64,000 nucleotides of DNA, taken from Cystobacter fuscus. Lineage in GTDB: Bacteria > Myxococcota > Myxococcia > Myxococcales > Myxococcaceae. Position numbers and translations under genes: made by a program. Positions 18,179-26,484 of the stretch are shown piece by piece (within the stretch, counting starts at the first letter, position 1; every line of letters starts with the position of its first letter). The notes under the pieces were generated by a model. The model searched no databases. It was not told the DNA's origin and saw only the letters and a program-made list of their open reading frames with translations. Where the stretch lies: the NCBI RefSeq assembly GCF_002305875.1, contig NZ_CP022098.1, positions 4,216,001 to 4,280,000 on the forward strand. The letters run 5' to 3'.

Positions 18179-18841
18179 GTGAGCAAGGAACCCACGCAGA
18201 GCGCGGGGCGCGCCGACATCCTCGCGGCGGCGCTGCACGAATTCGCCGACCATGGCTTCACGGGCGCCACCACGGCGGGCATCGCCCGGAGGGCGGGCGT
18301 CACCCAACCCCTGGTCCATCATCACTTCGGCTCCAAGCAGGGGCTGTGGAGCGCGGTCCTGACCCAGTTCTACCAGGACCTCACCGCCGCCCTCGAGCAC
18401 ACCATCCAGCAGGTGGAGGCGGAGGGCGTGGATCGGCGGACACGGCTGGCGCGGCTGCTGCACTCCCTGATGGCCTTCTTCGGCCGGCGCCCCGAACTCA
18501 GCCGCCTGCTGCGCGTCGAGAGCAGTGCGAGCGGCGCGATGGCCGAGGAGATCCACACCCGGTGGGTCTCCAAGCAGGTGGAGCTCTTCCGGCGCGAACT
18601 GGCCGCCGCCATGGAGGACGGCACGCTGCCGCCGGTGGATCCGCGGATGGCCTACCCGCTCATCATCGGGGCCTGCATCCAGCCCTTCTCCGAGCCGGAG
18701 ACGATACGGCTCGCCTTCGGCCTGGACATGCACCATCCGGTCAACGTGGAGCAGTACGCGAACTTCGCCGTGGACGTGCTGCTGCGAGGCCTCGGCGTGC
18801 CCCCCGAGCCGCCCCGCCCCCCGCGGACACGGCGCCGCTGA
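18179..18841 (+). CDS. TetR-family regulator, likely controlling the CYP102-type gene
   Basis: About 220 residues. The N-terminal HTH is GIARRAGVTQPLVHHHFGSKQ, and the C-terminal helical domain resembles the TetR_C_33/CerR-like group. The GTG start at 18179 has GAGCAGG upstream; a stronger GGAGGAGG lies further up at 18139 without an in-frame start at proper spacing. It follows the P450-reductase in the same direction, so co-transcription is likely. The repeats at the P450 promoter are its most plausible binding site. Confidence 0.9.
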   Translation: MSKEPTQSAGRADILAAALHEFADHGFTGATTAGIARRAGVTQPLVHHHFGSKQGLWSAVLTQFYQDLTAALEHTIQQVEAEGVDRRTRLARLLHSLMAFFGRRPELSRLLRVESSASGAMAEEIHTRWVSKQVELFRRELAAAMEDGTLPPVDPRMAYPLIIGACIQPFSEPETIRLAFGLDMHHPVNVEQYANFAVDVLLRGLGVPPEPPRPPRTRRR

Positions 18842-18879
18842 CCTCACGAGCTTCCACGGTGTCATTCGTTGTACTGCAA

Positions 18880-19839
18880 CTACTGAAGTCGATTCTCTAT
18901 CTCGTCCCGCGACGGCGGCGGAGCGCTGGCGACCACTTCGGAACTGCTGACTGCACCGGCGTGCGACGTCGCGGAAGTCGCCCAATCGCGTACGGCACCG
19001 CCTCCCTGCTTCTGCTCCAGATCGCGGAAAAGCGCCCACGACGCCTGATAGCGTGCTTTGGTATTGGACTCGTCCGACTCGAAATCGTCCGATTTGAAGC
19101 TGAAGGGACCGGCAGGCACATAGGTGGGGTCCGTCTCCATCTTGCGGCGATCTTCCGCGCTGATCTGTCGCAGGATGGCTTCACTTTTCACCGCCAACCC
19201 GCCCCATTTCGCCAACCTGACCGGCGTCTTGGAAGCGTTCAGCGCGTCTGCATATTCACGCGCGTTCGCGTCGGCTTCGTCGGGCGCTATGGCAGCGGTA
19301 ACCTTGCGCCCAACCCATTCCGCGTGCCCCTCTTGGAACCAGCGGACCAAGTCGGCACCGGCGCGCCGCTGAAAGGCATGAACCTGCTCGTGCGGCATGG
19401 TCGTGACGATCCTGCTCTGGCCCGCTGCATCGATTCCGCCATCGCGCTTGATCGGAACAGTCCAGCGTGTTTCGGTGCCGTCGCGCGGTGGGATGTATTT
19501 GGAATCGCTCGTGAGGACGACTGATGACCACTGCGCGTTCTGCCAGACATTTCCCGTGAAGTCAGACAACAGTCTCAGTTGAGCGCCGAAACAAGCCGCA
19601 CGGGCCAACGCCGCCCGTTCGCTCACCTTGTCGTAGTAGACGTACATCCATCCGGTGCTTTTCTGGTCGGTGACCCTCAGCTTGGACAAGCCTCGCTCGC
19701 CGGGTTCGCGGTCTATCCGAATGCCCTCGACGCTCGGCCGTTTCCCAACAGCCGCCGAACAGGCGGCACGTGCCTGTGCCTCGAAGTCAGGGGATATGGG
19801 TGCTGATGAGAGCAACAGCGTAACGACTTCAGTGAGCAT
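18880..19839 (-). CDS. Peptidase MA-like zinc metalloprotease homologue
   Basis: 319 residues. The HExxH zinc motif is H150-E-Q-V-H154, followed 16 residues later by WFQEGHAEW, the usual Glu-zincin third-ligand region (xEGxAxW). The N-terminus has a short hydrophobic stretch (VVTLLLSSAP) that could be a weak signal. The C-terminal ~100 residues are helical and low in conserved motifs. Codon usage is less GC-rich than in flanking genes. It converges on the TetR gene. Peptidase activity is inferred from motif and family pattern only. Confidence 0.62.
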   Translation of the reverse strand: MLTEVVTLLLSSAPISPDFEAQARAACSAAVGKRPSVEGIRIDREPGERGLSKLRVTDQKSTGWMYVYYDKVSERAALARAACFGAQLRLLSDFTGNVWQNAQWSSVVLTSDSKYIPPRDGTETRWTVPIKRDGGIDAAGQSRIVTTMPHEQVHAFQRRAGADLVRWFQEGHAEWVGRKVTAAIAPDEADANAREYADALNASKTPVRLAKWGGLAVKSEAILRQISAEDRRKMETDPTYVPAGPFSFKSDDFESDESNTKARYQASWALFRDLEQKQGGGAVRDWATSATSHAGAVSSSEVVASAPPPSRDEIENRLQ

Positions 19840-20126
19840 GGTTCAAGCCTACCACGACGCGCCAGGCCGGTGCACTCTGGGTATGGCCCCCAGGGTGCAC
19901 ACGCCTGCCCAGGCCGTCTTCCCATGAGGTGCGACAAGGGCGTGGGCCTGTTGGCTGTGTCGTACTAGACTCCGGGTGAAAGGCGGCCCGCGCCGCCATG
20001 TAGCGGAAAGCCACTGGAGCCCTCCTCTTGTTCGAGCAGGCGAACTGTCCGGCTATCGCGTGGACAGATACGAGAAGTGAGCCATCGCGCTGGATTCGCT
20101 CTCAGGCGAGCTGCGCTGGCCCTGGC

Positions 20127-20831
20127 TCATGGCGAAGGGCTCGCCGCGTCCCGGAGTTTCTCCAGGCTGAGGAGCTCGATCTTCCCGTAGGTCAGGCGGA
20201 CGGCGCCCCGGGCCTCCAGCTCCTTGAGAATCTGGTTGGTCGTCTGCCGCGAGATCGCCAGCATCAGCGCGAGCTGCTCCTGCGAGACATCGATGACCCG
20301 CCGCGGGCCCTCGTGCAGGTTCCCATAGCCTTCCGCGATCATCAGGAGGCGCCGCGCCAGGCGGGCCGGAGCGGGCAGCAGCGACAGTTCCTCCAGCGCG
20401 ATGAACATGAGCCTCAGCTTGTGGCTCATGAGCAGGGCGAAGTCGCGCCAATATCGCGGCTCCTGGGCGAGCATCGTCTTCAGCGCCGCTTGTGGCACCT
20501 GCAGCACGCGGGTGGCGCCTTCGGCGACGGCATCGTGGGTGCGCGGCTGGCCGTCGATCAAGGAGATCTCCCCGAACCAGTTGGGCGGCTCCATCAGCAT
20601 CAGCAGCGCTTCCTTGCCGCTCTCGCTCACCCCGCTGATACGGACGGCGCCTTCGACCACGCAATACAGCCCGCAGGGCCGGTCTCCGCGTGAGAACAGC
20701 CGCTGGCCGGAGCTCAGCCGGCGCACCACGGCCGCGTCGAGCAATCGGGCCCTCAGCTCCTCGGGAATTTCCTGGAACCAGCGACCACTGAGGATGAGGG
20801 GCCGCCAGGCCTGCATGCGCTCGTCTGTCAT
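20127..20831 (-). CDS. Crp/Fnr-family transcriptional regulator
   Basis: 234 residues. The cyclic-nucleotide-binding-like beta-roll (~25-140) has SSGQRLFSRGDRPCGLYCVVEGAVRI and NWFGEISLIDGQPRTHDAVA. A long dimer helix and a winged HTH follow (DVSQEQLALMLAISRQTTNQILKELEARGAVRL). The pocket lacks the full Crp RxS cAMP signature and there are no N-terminal Fnr cysteines, so the effector is unknown. Divergent from an Mpo1-like gene, a probable target, with a small inverted repeat between them. Confidence 0.92.
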   Translation of the reverse strand: MTDERMQAWRPLILSGRWFQEIPEELRARLLDAAVVRRLSSGQRLFSRGDRPCGLYCVVEGAVRISGVSESGKEALLMLMEPPNWFGEISLIDGQPRTHDAVAEGATRVLQVPQAALKTMLAQEPRYWRDFALLMSHKLRLMFIALEELSLLPAPARLARRLLMIAEGYGNLHEGPRRVIDVSQEQLALMLAISRQTTNQILKELEARGAVRLTYGKIELLSLEKLRDAASPSP

Positions 20832-20853
20832 TCTGTGCTCGGGGAAACAATCG

Positions 20854-20869
20854 TGTCGGCTACCCGACA
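20854..20869. promoter_or_regulatory. Small inverted repeat between the Crp/Fnr and Mpo1-like genes
   Basis: TGTCGG and CCGACA flank CTAC in the 94-bp divergent intergenic region. Six-bp arms with a short spacer fit a dimeric regulator site, but such a repeat can occur by chance in GC-rich DNA. Confidence 0.35.
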
Positions 20870-20925
20870 GACCCGGGCCGCGTCCGGGGCCATCATGGGG
20901 GCTCGAACAACCGAGGAGAGCCTAC

Positions 20926-21453
20926 ATGAAGACGCTGGTGGATCATCTCGCTCAATACGCGGCCTATCACCGCGACCGTCGCAACATCGCCACGCACTTC
21001 GTCGGCATTCCGATGATCGTGCTGGCCGTCGCCACCCTGTTGTCTCGCCCCGGCTTCGAGGTGCTCGGGGTGGTGCTCTCACCGGCCACGGTCTTCAGCC
21101 TCGCGTCGGCGCTCTTCTACTGGAGGCTCGACGGACGCTACGGTCTGGTCATGACCCTGCTGCTGGGGGGATCGCTGTGGTTCGGTCAGGTGCTGGCCAC
21201 CCAGGCCACGGCCACCTGGCTGAGCGCGGGGTTGGGCCTGTTCGTCGTCGGGTGGATCATCCAGTTCGTCGGGCACTACTACGAGGGTCGCAAGCCGGCC
21301 TTCGTCGATGACCTCATCGGGCTGATCGTCGGGCCCCTGTTCGTCGTCGCCGAGCTGGGCTTCTTCCTCGGGCTGCGGGACGAAGTGCGCCGCGAGGTGG
21401 AGGCGCGGGTGGGGCCGACCTGTATCCGTCGCGGGAACGAGGCCCGCGCGTAG
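20926..21453 (+). CDS. Mpo1-like (DUF962) integral membrane protein
   Basis: 175 residues with four to five hydrophobic segments. The family signature blocks are present: HRDRRNIATHFVGIPMIVLA near the N-terminus and IQFVGHYYEGRKPAFVDDL in the second half. Eukaryotic Mpo1 is an Fe(II) dioxygenase that alpha-oxidises 2-hydroxy fatty acids during sphingolipid breakdown; the conserved His residues seen here are those of the family. ATG 20926 follows GAGGAGAG. A lipid-modifying role fits a sphingolipid-containing myxobacterium, but that is inference. Confidence 0.85.
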   Translation: MKTLVDHLAQYAAYHRDRRNIATHFVGIPMIVLAVATLLSRPGFEVLGVVLSPATVFSLASALFYWRLDGRYGLVMTLLLGGSLWFGQVLATQATATWLSAGLGLFVVGWIIQFVGHYYEGRKPAFVDDLIGLIVGPLFVVAELGFFLGLRDEVRREVEARVGPTCIRRGNEARA

Positions 21454-21515
21454 GGCCGCGGCGCCGTACGCGGGACGCTCCAGTGCTGGCGCAGCCGAGG
21501 CCAGCACAGTTCCTG

Positions 21516-22511
21516 TCAGTAGGTCCGATAGTAGATCAACTGGCCGGCCTCTCCTGGCTTCGCGCCCTCGCTGGGAAGGAATATACTGACGGCGATGGCC
21601 CTTTGTCCGTTCGGCGCGGTCAAGGCGGTGAAGGAGGGATTGGCGAACGCCGTGCTGCCCTTGTCGGTGTGCATGTTCAGCGGCTCGGCGTTTCCCGTCT
21701 GGTGGTCGTAGATGAAGACACGCCAGGAGCCGAAGTCGTTCTTGGTGTACTGCCCTTCCATGAGGCCATAGACATTTTGCTTGTAGTGCAGGGCATCCCT
21801 GTCGCCGATGTTGCCCCCGACCCCCCAGTACAACAAGGCGTTGTCCACGTTGTTTTGGGCGCTCGTGCTCCAGGAATTGAAGTTCGTCAACCGTCCGAGT
21901 TGCTGCCGGTCCCGGTCGCAGTTCCAGTAGTAGTGGCCGCCCACATCGATGGTCGAGTGGTCGACGTCGGGCAGGAATTGCACCGAGTAGAGGTTGGGCG
22001 TTCCCTCCGCGCAGGAGGACAGGGTGCGCGACGTGTCGAAGCTGCGCGAGGCCACGCCGTTGAGCAGGTCACCGCGGTTCGCGTAGTAGCGGAACGCGAT
22101 GTGATTGCTCGGCTCCTGCTCCCAGGCGAGCACGTAGGAGCCATTGGGCATGGCCCGAATGTCGGGCTGGGAGGCGTACGTGCCAAGCTCCCGGAGAAAG
22201 GTCCAGTTGATGAGATCGCTGGAGGTGGCCACGCTGACGCGCGGGATTCCATTGATATAGGTATGGTAGGCGGCCAGGTAGCCACCCGCTGGATCCTTGA
22301 TGAGCTTGGCGGTGTCCATGGAACGGCCCGCGCTGTCCGCCGCCCCGTATCGGCGAGCATTCGCCTGGGTGACGTTCTCGATGAGGACGCGCAACTCGGC
22401 CCGTTGCGCGTCCGACGGCGCCGCGACCACACCCGTGGCGGAACCTAGTCCTCCCAGGAATGAGATGCCGAAGAGAAGAGTCCGCACTCGTCGATGAACA
22501 GTCAATGACAT
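21516..22511 (-). CDS. Secreted five-bladed beta-propeller (GH43-like fold) protein
   Basis: 331 residues. A Sec signal peptide (RTLLFGISFLGGLGSATGVVAA) covers the first ~31 residues. The mature part has blade-like repeats seen in glycosyl hydrolase family 43/sialidase-type propellers (RSMDTAKLIKDPAGGYLAAYH, RVSVATSSDLINWTFLREL, PNGSYVLAWEQEP). Probably an exported carbohydrate-active or carbohydrate-binding protein; active-site acids were not assigned with confidence. Confidence 0.68.
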   Translation of the reverse strand: MSLTVHRRVRTLLFGISFLGGLGSATGVVAAPSDAQRAELRVLIENVTQANARRYGAADSAGRSMDTAKLIKDPAGGYLAAYHTYINGIPRVSVATSSDLINWTFLRELGTYASQPDIRAMPNGSYVLAWEQEPSNHIAFRYYANRGDLLNGVASRSFDTSRTLSSCAEGTPNLYSVQFLPDVDHSTIDVGGHYYWNCDRDRQQLGRLTNFNSWSTSAQNNVDNALLYWGVGGNIGDRDALHYKQNVYGLMEGQYTKNDFGSWRVFIYDHQTGNAEPLNMHTDKGSTAFANPSFTALTAPNGQRAIAVSIFLPSEGAKPGEAGQLIYYRTY

Positions 22512-22800
22512 GAAAGCCTCGCTAATGATCTGAACTAATTGTTCAATCTGATGTGTTGGGACGGCGAGTTCCGTTCTTCGTGATTCTGTCTTTCAGGAAT
22601 TTTATTGTCAAATTGAATTGACACTCTGATGCGGTTGTTGGTTTCTTGTTATTTGAGATTTGCATTCAGCCCCCGCCAGGCTTGCCGCCCGAGCGGGAAT
22701 GACGACGGCCCGAATCAGTGGCACTGCTGCTTTCACCCAAGGCTCATCGCCCGGCTCGAAGCGGGCGAGTACACCATGGCGGGGAGTAGGGGCCGCCGCC

Positions 22801-23226
22801 TCACGCCTTCGACTTCTCCGGAGGTGGGTGACCGGTGGTCCGCCTGGGCGCTGCCGGCTTTTCGGAATGCAGCGACCGTCCGTGCGTGCGCATCCAGGCA
22901 GCGATCGACTCGAGGGATCCGAGCAGTTGGCGGGCCACGGGGGTCGCCTCGTATTCGACGTGTGGCGGCATTTCGGGATAGACCGTGCGGTGGACCAGTC
23001 CACGTGTCTCGAGCAGTCTGAGTTGTTTGGTGAGCTCCTTCTGCGTGATCGGGCGCGCCGCTCGCTGCAGCTCACGGAAGCGAATCGGCCCGTCGTTGAT
23101 GATGAGGCGGTAGAGCAGGGGGATCGCCCACTTCCCCGAAACCAGGGTCACGAATTCGACGAGCGGGCACGGCTCGGGCAGTGAGAGCGCTTCTGTGGCG
23201 GAGGCCTTGCGCGTTGGCGTGCTCAT
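22801..23226 (-). CDS. HxlR-family transcriptional regulator
   Basis: 141 residues with a winged HTH of HxlR type: CPL near residue 20, VSGKWAIPLLYRL, RFRELQRAARPITQKELTKQLRLLE, and GLVHRTVYPEMPPHVEYEAT. The single N-terminal Cys is the position used by redox/electrophile-sensing members such as YodB. Divergent from the RutE-like nitroreductase with a 10-bp inverted repeat between them, so it probably senses a reactive compound that the reductase detoxifies. Confidence 0.92.
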   Translation of the reverse strand: MSTPTRKASATEALSLPEPCPLVEFVTLVSGKWAIPLLYRLIINDGPIRFRELQRAARPITQKELTKQLRLLETRGLVHRTVYPEMPPHVEYEATPVARQLLGSLESIAAWMRTHGRSLHSEKPAAPRRTTGHPPPEKSKA

Positions 23227-23234
23227 CTCGGACT

Positions 23235-23275
23235 CATGGTATCCAAAAGGTGCCTACTGTACAAAGGATACCATG
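23235..23275. promoter_or_regulatory. Candidate HxlR operator
   Basis: CATGGTATCC and its exact reverse complement GGATACCATG lie 21 bp apart (23235-23244, 23266-23275) in the divergent region. The intervening TACTGTACA patch is AT-richer than its surroundings. Paired GTATCC arms in a divergent hxlR promoter resemble known sites of the family. Confidence 0.68.
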
Positions 23276-23317
23276 CCCTCTAAATGAGCGTCGTTCCACG
23301 TTCGAGAGGAGGACAAA

Positions 23318-23908
23318 ATGGCCGAACCCCTTGGGGACCTTGTGCTGGATCGGGTGTTCCGCACGGCGCGCACCTTCAACAGCTACACGGACCGTCCTGT
23401 CGACGAAGCAACCCTCCGTGCGCTGCATGAGCTCTGGAAATGGGGACCCACATCGACGAACCAGCAGCCGCTCCGTGTGGTCTGGTGCGTCAGCGACGCG
23501 GCGAAAGCCAGGCTGGCGGCGCTCTGCGCTCCTGGGAATGCGAAGAAGGTGCTGGCCGCGCCGGTGAGCGCCGTGCTCGGCATGGAAACGAACTTCGTCC
23601 ACTATCTGCCTCGGGTGTTCCCGCACACCGATGCGCGTGGCTGGTATGGCGATGACCGGCGGCTGATCGAAGAGTCCGCTTTTCGGAATTCCTCTCTTCA
23701 GGCCGCCTATCTCATCATCGCGGCCCGATTGCTCGGCCTGGACACCAACCCGATGTCTGGATTCGACGAGGAGAAGGTCAACGAGGCCTTCTTCGCGGGA
23801 ACGGCCGTGCGGGTGAACTTCATCACGACGCTGGGCTATGGCGATTCCGCCACACTGTACCCACGCGCTCCGCGGCTTGAATTCGAGGAAACGAACCAGA
23901 TCCAATAA
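23318..23908 (+). CDS. RutE-like nitroreductase family protein (malonic semialdehyde reductase homologue)
   Basis: 196 residues, the length of E. coli RutE, with close family blocks: KWGPTSTNQQPLRVV, FPHTDARGWY, AFRNSSLQAAYLIIAARLLGLDTNPMSGFD and LGYGDS...YPRAPRLEFEE. FMN-dependent NAD(P)H reductase. RutE reduces malonic semialdehyde to 3-hydroxypropionate in pyrimidine degradation; none of the other rut genes is here, so the physiological substrate may be another aldehyde, quinone or nitro compound. AGAGGAGG precedes ATG 23318. Control by the divergent HxlR protein is likely. Confidence 0.88.
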   Translation: MAEPLGDLVLDRVFRTARTFNSYTDRPVDEATLRALHELWKWGPTSTNQQPLRVVWCVSDAAKARLAALCAPGNAKKVLAAPVSAVLGMETNFVHYLPRVFPHTDARGWYGDDRRLIEESAFRNSSLQAAYLIIAARLLGLDTNPMSGFDEEKVNEAFFAGTAVRVNFITTLGYGDSATLYPRAPRLEFEETNQIQ

Positions 23909-23946
23909 GGTGTTCCGAGGAGAGCCGCTGAGGAGCTCCGTCGGTA

Positions 23947-24017
23947 GTGAGCCTGCCCCGGTTTTGTGGACACACCTCGTAAGTCGGCTACACGGGAGGT
24001 AGTGTCCATGGAGCGCA
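23947..24017 (+). mobile_element. Solo IS3-family left end (relic)
   Basis: About 70 bp match, in inverted orientation, the outer end of the IS3-family element at 28037-29300, with roughly three mismatches. The match runs from the terminal GTGAGCCTGCCCC through the start codon of its first transposase gene (ATG at 24008), then stops. It is what remains of a second copy. Together with the larger copy it brackets a 5.35-kb segment. Confidence 0.8.
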
Positions 24018-24051
24018 GGACCGCGTCTGCTCCTCGCCCTCGAGGAAGTCG

Positions 24052-24840
24052 TCAGTCCACCGGGTAGGCGCGCAGGGCCTGGATGAGCATCAGCGCGCCG
24101 CCGAGGGCCTCGTCGTGCACGCGCTGCCTGCCGCCGAGGAAGAAGGGTGGCAGGTTGTAGAGCAGGCTCATGGTGCACACGGCGATGCGGGTGCGGCCCG
24201 GGGCCAGCGGGTAGTGCGCCGTCCAGGTGACGCTCAGGGCGCTGGTGCGCGCCCCCATGACGCGCGCGAAGTCGAAGTTCTCCTGCACCACCACCGAGTC
24301 CGGGAGGCCGGGCTCCGGAGCGAGTGACAGGAAGCGCTCCAGTGCCGCGTCCCGGGGCGTGGCGGTGAGCGCCTCGCGCCCCAGGTAGCGCACGGTGAAG
24401 CTGTTGGCGGGCGTCTTCGCCACGGTGTACTGGCCGGGTGCCTTCCGCCGGATGTCGGCGCCCGGGAGGATGGTGTTCATGTACGCCACGTCCCTCACGC
24501 GCTCGGCGGTGAAGAAGGCCACGTCCTTGTCGAGGGTGTAGACGATGCGGCTCACGAGCACGTAGAGCGGCTCCTTGCTGCCCGCCCAGCGTCCGCGCGC
24601 GTCCAGCGGCTGGAGCTTCGCGAAGGACTCCCGCGCCAGAGCGTCCTGGTCCTGGTCGATGAGCTCATAGAAGTACTGGACGCCTCCGCGTTCCTGGAGC
24701 GTGGCGTCCACCTCGAAGGTGATGCGTTCCTCACGCCGCACGGGCGGCCGGGCCTCCTCCTCGGCCAGGGCGCCTGGCACCGGCAAGACAAGGAGCAGGA
24801 AGGCAAGCCAGGCGACGCTGCAAGCACGGTTCAGGGACAT
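24052..24840 (-). CDS. Secreted protein of unknown function (START/SRPBCC-like profile)
   Basis: 262 residues from ATG 24840. The signal peptide ACSVAWLAFLLLVLPVPGA ends at ALA-EE. The mature part has alternating beta segments and a long C-terminal helix (HDEALGGALMLIQALRAYP), reminiscent of START-like lipid-binding folds, but I cannot assign a family. High-GC codon use is native-like. It sits immediately inside the solo IS3 end. Confidence 0.62.
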   Translation of the reverse strand: MSLNRACSVAWLAFLLLVLPVPGALAEEEARPPVRREERITFEVDATLQERGGVQYFYELIDQDQDALARESFAKLQPLDARGRWAGSKEPLYVLVSRIVYTLDKDVAFFTAERVRDVAYMNTILPGADIRRKAPGQYTVAKTPANSFTVRYLGREALTATPRDAALERFLSLAPEPGLPDSVVVQENFDFARVMGARTSALSVTWTAHYPLAPGRTRIAVCTMSLLYNLPPFFLGGRQRVHDEALGGALMLIQALRAYPVD

Positions 24841-25183
24841 GCGCGCCCAGCGTACACAGGACGCCCTGCATCTGCCCCGAGGATTCTGTACGAGCGCGGC
24901 GACGAGCAGGCCGCTCCCTCGCCGGAGGGCCGTGCCGAAGAGCAGGGCGAAAAAGGGGGGAGGCGACAACGAGCGGGTCGCGCCCCAACGCCCCGAGTCC
25001 GAACTTCATCCGGGCGCACTCGTGGAACATCAGGACCTCGGCAGCCGCTGCTCGCTGGCGAGCCGATCGAGCGCCTCGCGCGGAGTCGCGAACGAACTCT
25101 CGTTCCGGAACTCGAGTTGGCACCGGCTCCTTCAATGCCAGCAAGGCCACCCAAAAGCGAGGACCTGCCGCATGCTCGTCCTC
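24841..25183. other. 343-bp stretch without a confident gene
   Basis: The minus strand contains short protein-like fragments, for example ATPREALDRLASEQRLP near 25040-25100, interrupted by stops. I read it as decayed coding DNA at the edge of the insertion-sequence graveyard; no element could be named. Confidence 0.4.
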
Positions 25184-25467
25184 TCACGGACCGCAGATGC
25201 CTGGGACCGTCTCGCGGCGGTAGACCTCCGTCCCCTTCCACGTGCAATAGATACTCAAGGAAGGATTCGCGTCGGCGTTAACCCTGCAGAGGTATTGCGC
25301 GTCATGACAAGAAACTTGCTCGCCACTGAGGAAGGTATGCGAGGCGCGGATGTAGCCTTTGAACTGCCCCAGGCTCGGCATGGCCGTGCAGGCCAAGGGA
25401 TTGCACGCGCCTGCAGTCACATCCTTGCGGTAGATGATTCGATCATTCCAGGTACAGAAGAAACTCG
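25184..25467 (-). pseudogene. C-terminal fragment of a Cys-rich repeat protein
   Basis: Two diverged repeats, each with a CTW....YR core (CTWNDRIIYRKDVTAGAC and CTWKGTEVYRRETVPGIC), are separated by another Cys pair. The spacing suggests a secreted, disulfide-bonded protein. The upstream part is replaced by an ISAzo13 transposase remnant joined directly at about 25467, so this is probably the surviving tail of a gene broken by insertion. An open frame continues through the junction to 25561, but that part is out of frame with the transposase. Confidence 0.5.
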
Positions 25468-25620
25468 TTCGTGCAGCTTCTTGCCGACACGCACCTGGCT
25501 GGCCCGATAGCCTTCGCGACGCAATTCTGTTGCCAGATTCCTGGTGCTCTTGCAGGTCCACCGCAGGGGCGGCATGGGATCGCCTCTCGTCGTCGGCGAT
25601 ACCAGCCGCTCAAGTGCCTC
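25468..25620 (-). pseudogene. ISAzo13-family transposase remnant
   Basis: Reading the minus strand from 25620 gives about 51 codons with the family block LVSPTTRGDPMPPLRWTCKS, then STRNLATELRREGYRASQVRVG. This is the conserved middle of ISAzo13 transposases. A TGA lies just upstream in the same frame, and the homology ends abruptly at 25468 against the Cys-rich fragment. Non-functional. Confidence 0.75.
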
Positions 25621-25735
25621 AACTCATGGGAGGCGTCTGCCTCACCTGGCCGGAGGTGCGCTGGTCTCAATCATACATCGCACCCCGCTGGCCCTGCCGG
25701 TCCGATTCCACCCGCGTCCGGGTTCCTGCGCCCAA

Positions 25736-26266
25736 TCAGTGTCCGCCGGTGTTCGAGGCCCAGATCGGGGTGGCTTCGACATAGATAACGAGGTTGCCAT
25801 CGTTCTGGATGGCCAGATAGGCACCCGGATACCCGTAGGTGGAGCTCGCCCAGAGGTGATTGCCGATCGTCGGGATGGGCGTCGAGTAGAGGACGAAGTT
25901 GCCATCACTCTGCATCCAGACCGATTTCCCCTGTGTTCCAGGCCGAGGAGACCACAAGACACCATGGCCATTCCAGTAATGAACCAGAGTCCCATCGGTC
26001 CGCAGGGTGAGCGAGAACCGGCCATCACTCGACGAGATGGACTGCCCGGCGACGAGGCCCTGATTCGGAAGGAGGACGGCGGTAGCGTTCGCCTTGACGT
26101 CAACAGCATCCATCGCGGTCAGATCGCCGGGGGTCGTGCCATTGATCATCTGCTCATCTTGGGTTTCCCCGCTCGACTGTTGCTGGGCCTCGTCTCCGCA
26201 CCCCGCGAGGCCGAAAATCAATACGAAAGCAGAATGAAACGCCAGGTGCCGGATATTGTTTTGCAT
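25736..26266 (-). CDS. Lipoprotein with bulb-type mannose-binding lectin domain
   Basis: 176 residues. A lipoprotein signal ends in FGLAGC (lipobox; Cys lipidated), followed by a Gln/Ser-rich spacer. Residues ~65-175 form a B-lectin beta-prism with two good mannose-binding signatures, QSDGNFVLY and QNDGNLVIY, and a degenerate third, TDGTLVHY. ATG 26266 is preferred because GGGGAAG lies seven bases upstream. Probably surface-exposed and sugar-binding. It lies among transposon remnants. Confidence 0.85.
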   Translation of the reverse strand: MQNNIRHLAFHSAFVLIFGLAGCGDEAQQQSSGETQDEQMINGTTPGDLTAMDAVDVKANATAVLLPNQGLVAGQSISSSDGRFSLTLRTDGTLVHYWNGHGVLWSPRPGTQGKSVWMQSDGNFVLYSTPIPTIGNHLWASSTYGYPGAYLAIQNDGNLVIYVEATPIWASNTGGH

Positions 26267-26337
26267 GGATCTTCCCCAATGGCTCATGGGGAGCGGTCGT
26301 ATCTCTCCCCAGTTGGCCTGAAAATATAATAGATCCG

Positions 26338-26484
26338 GCTCGTCTTGAATTCCACTATGAAAGTTACGCTGGGCACGGCGGGCGCTTCACCCTGGTGAAC
26401 TGTTGGGCTCACGTGCGACGCAAATTCGTCGAGTGCGAGGATAGGTTTCCTCAGGCAACCGAAGCCATTGAGCTCATCGGCGAG
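26338..26484 (+). pseudogene. Internal fragment of an IS66 transposase
   Basis: The plus strand reads HYESYAGHGGRFTLVNCWAH then VRRKFVECEDRF and EAIELIGE, the conserved central block of IS66 TnpC around CWAHxRRKF. It has no start, no ends and stops at the left edge of the next IS66 copy. It corresponds to part of the segment missing from that copy. Confidence 0.75.
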
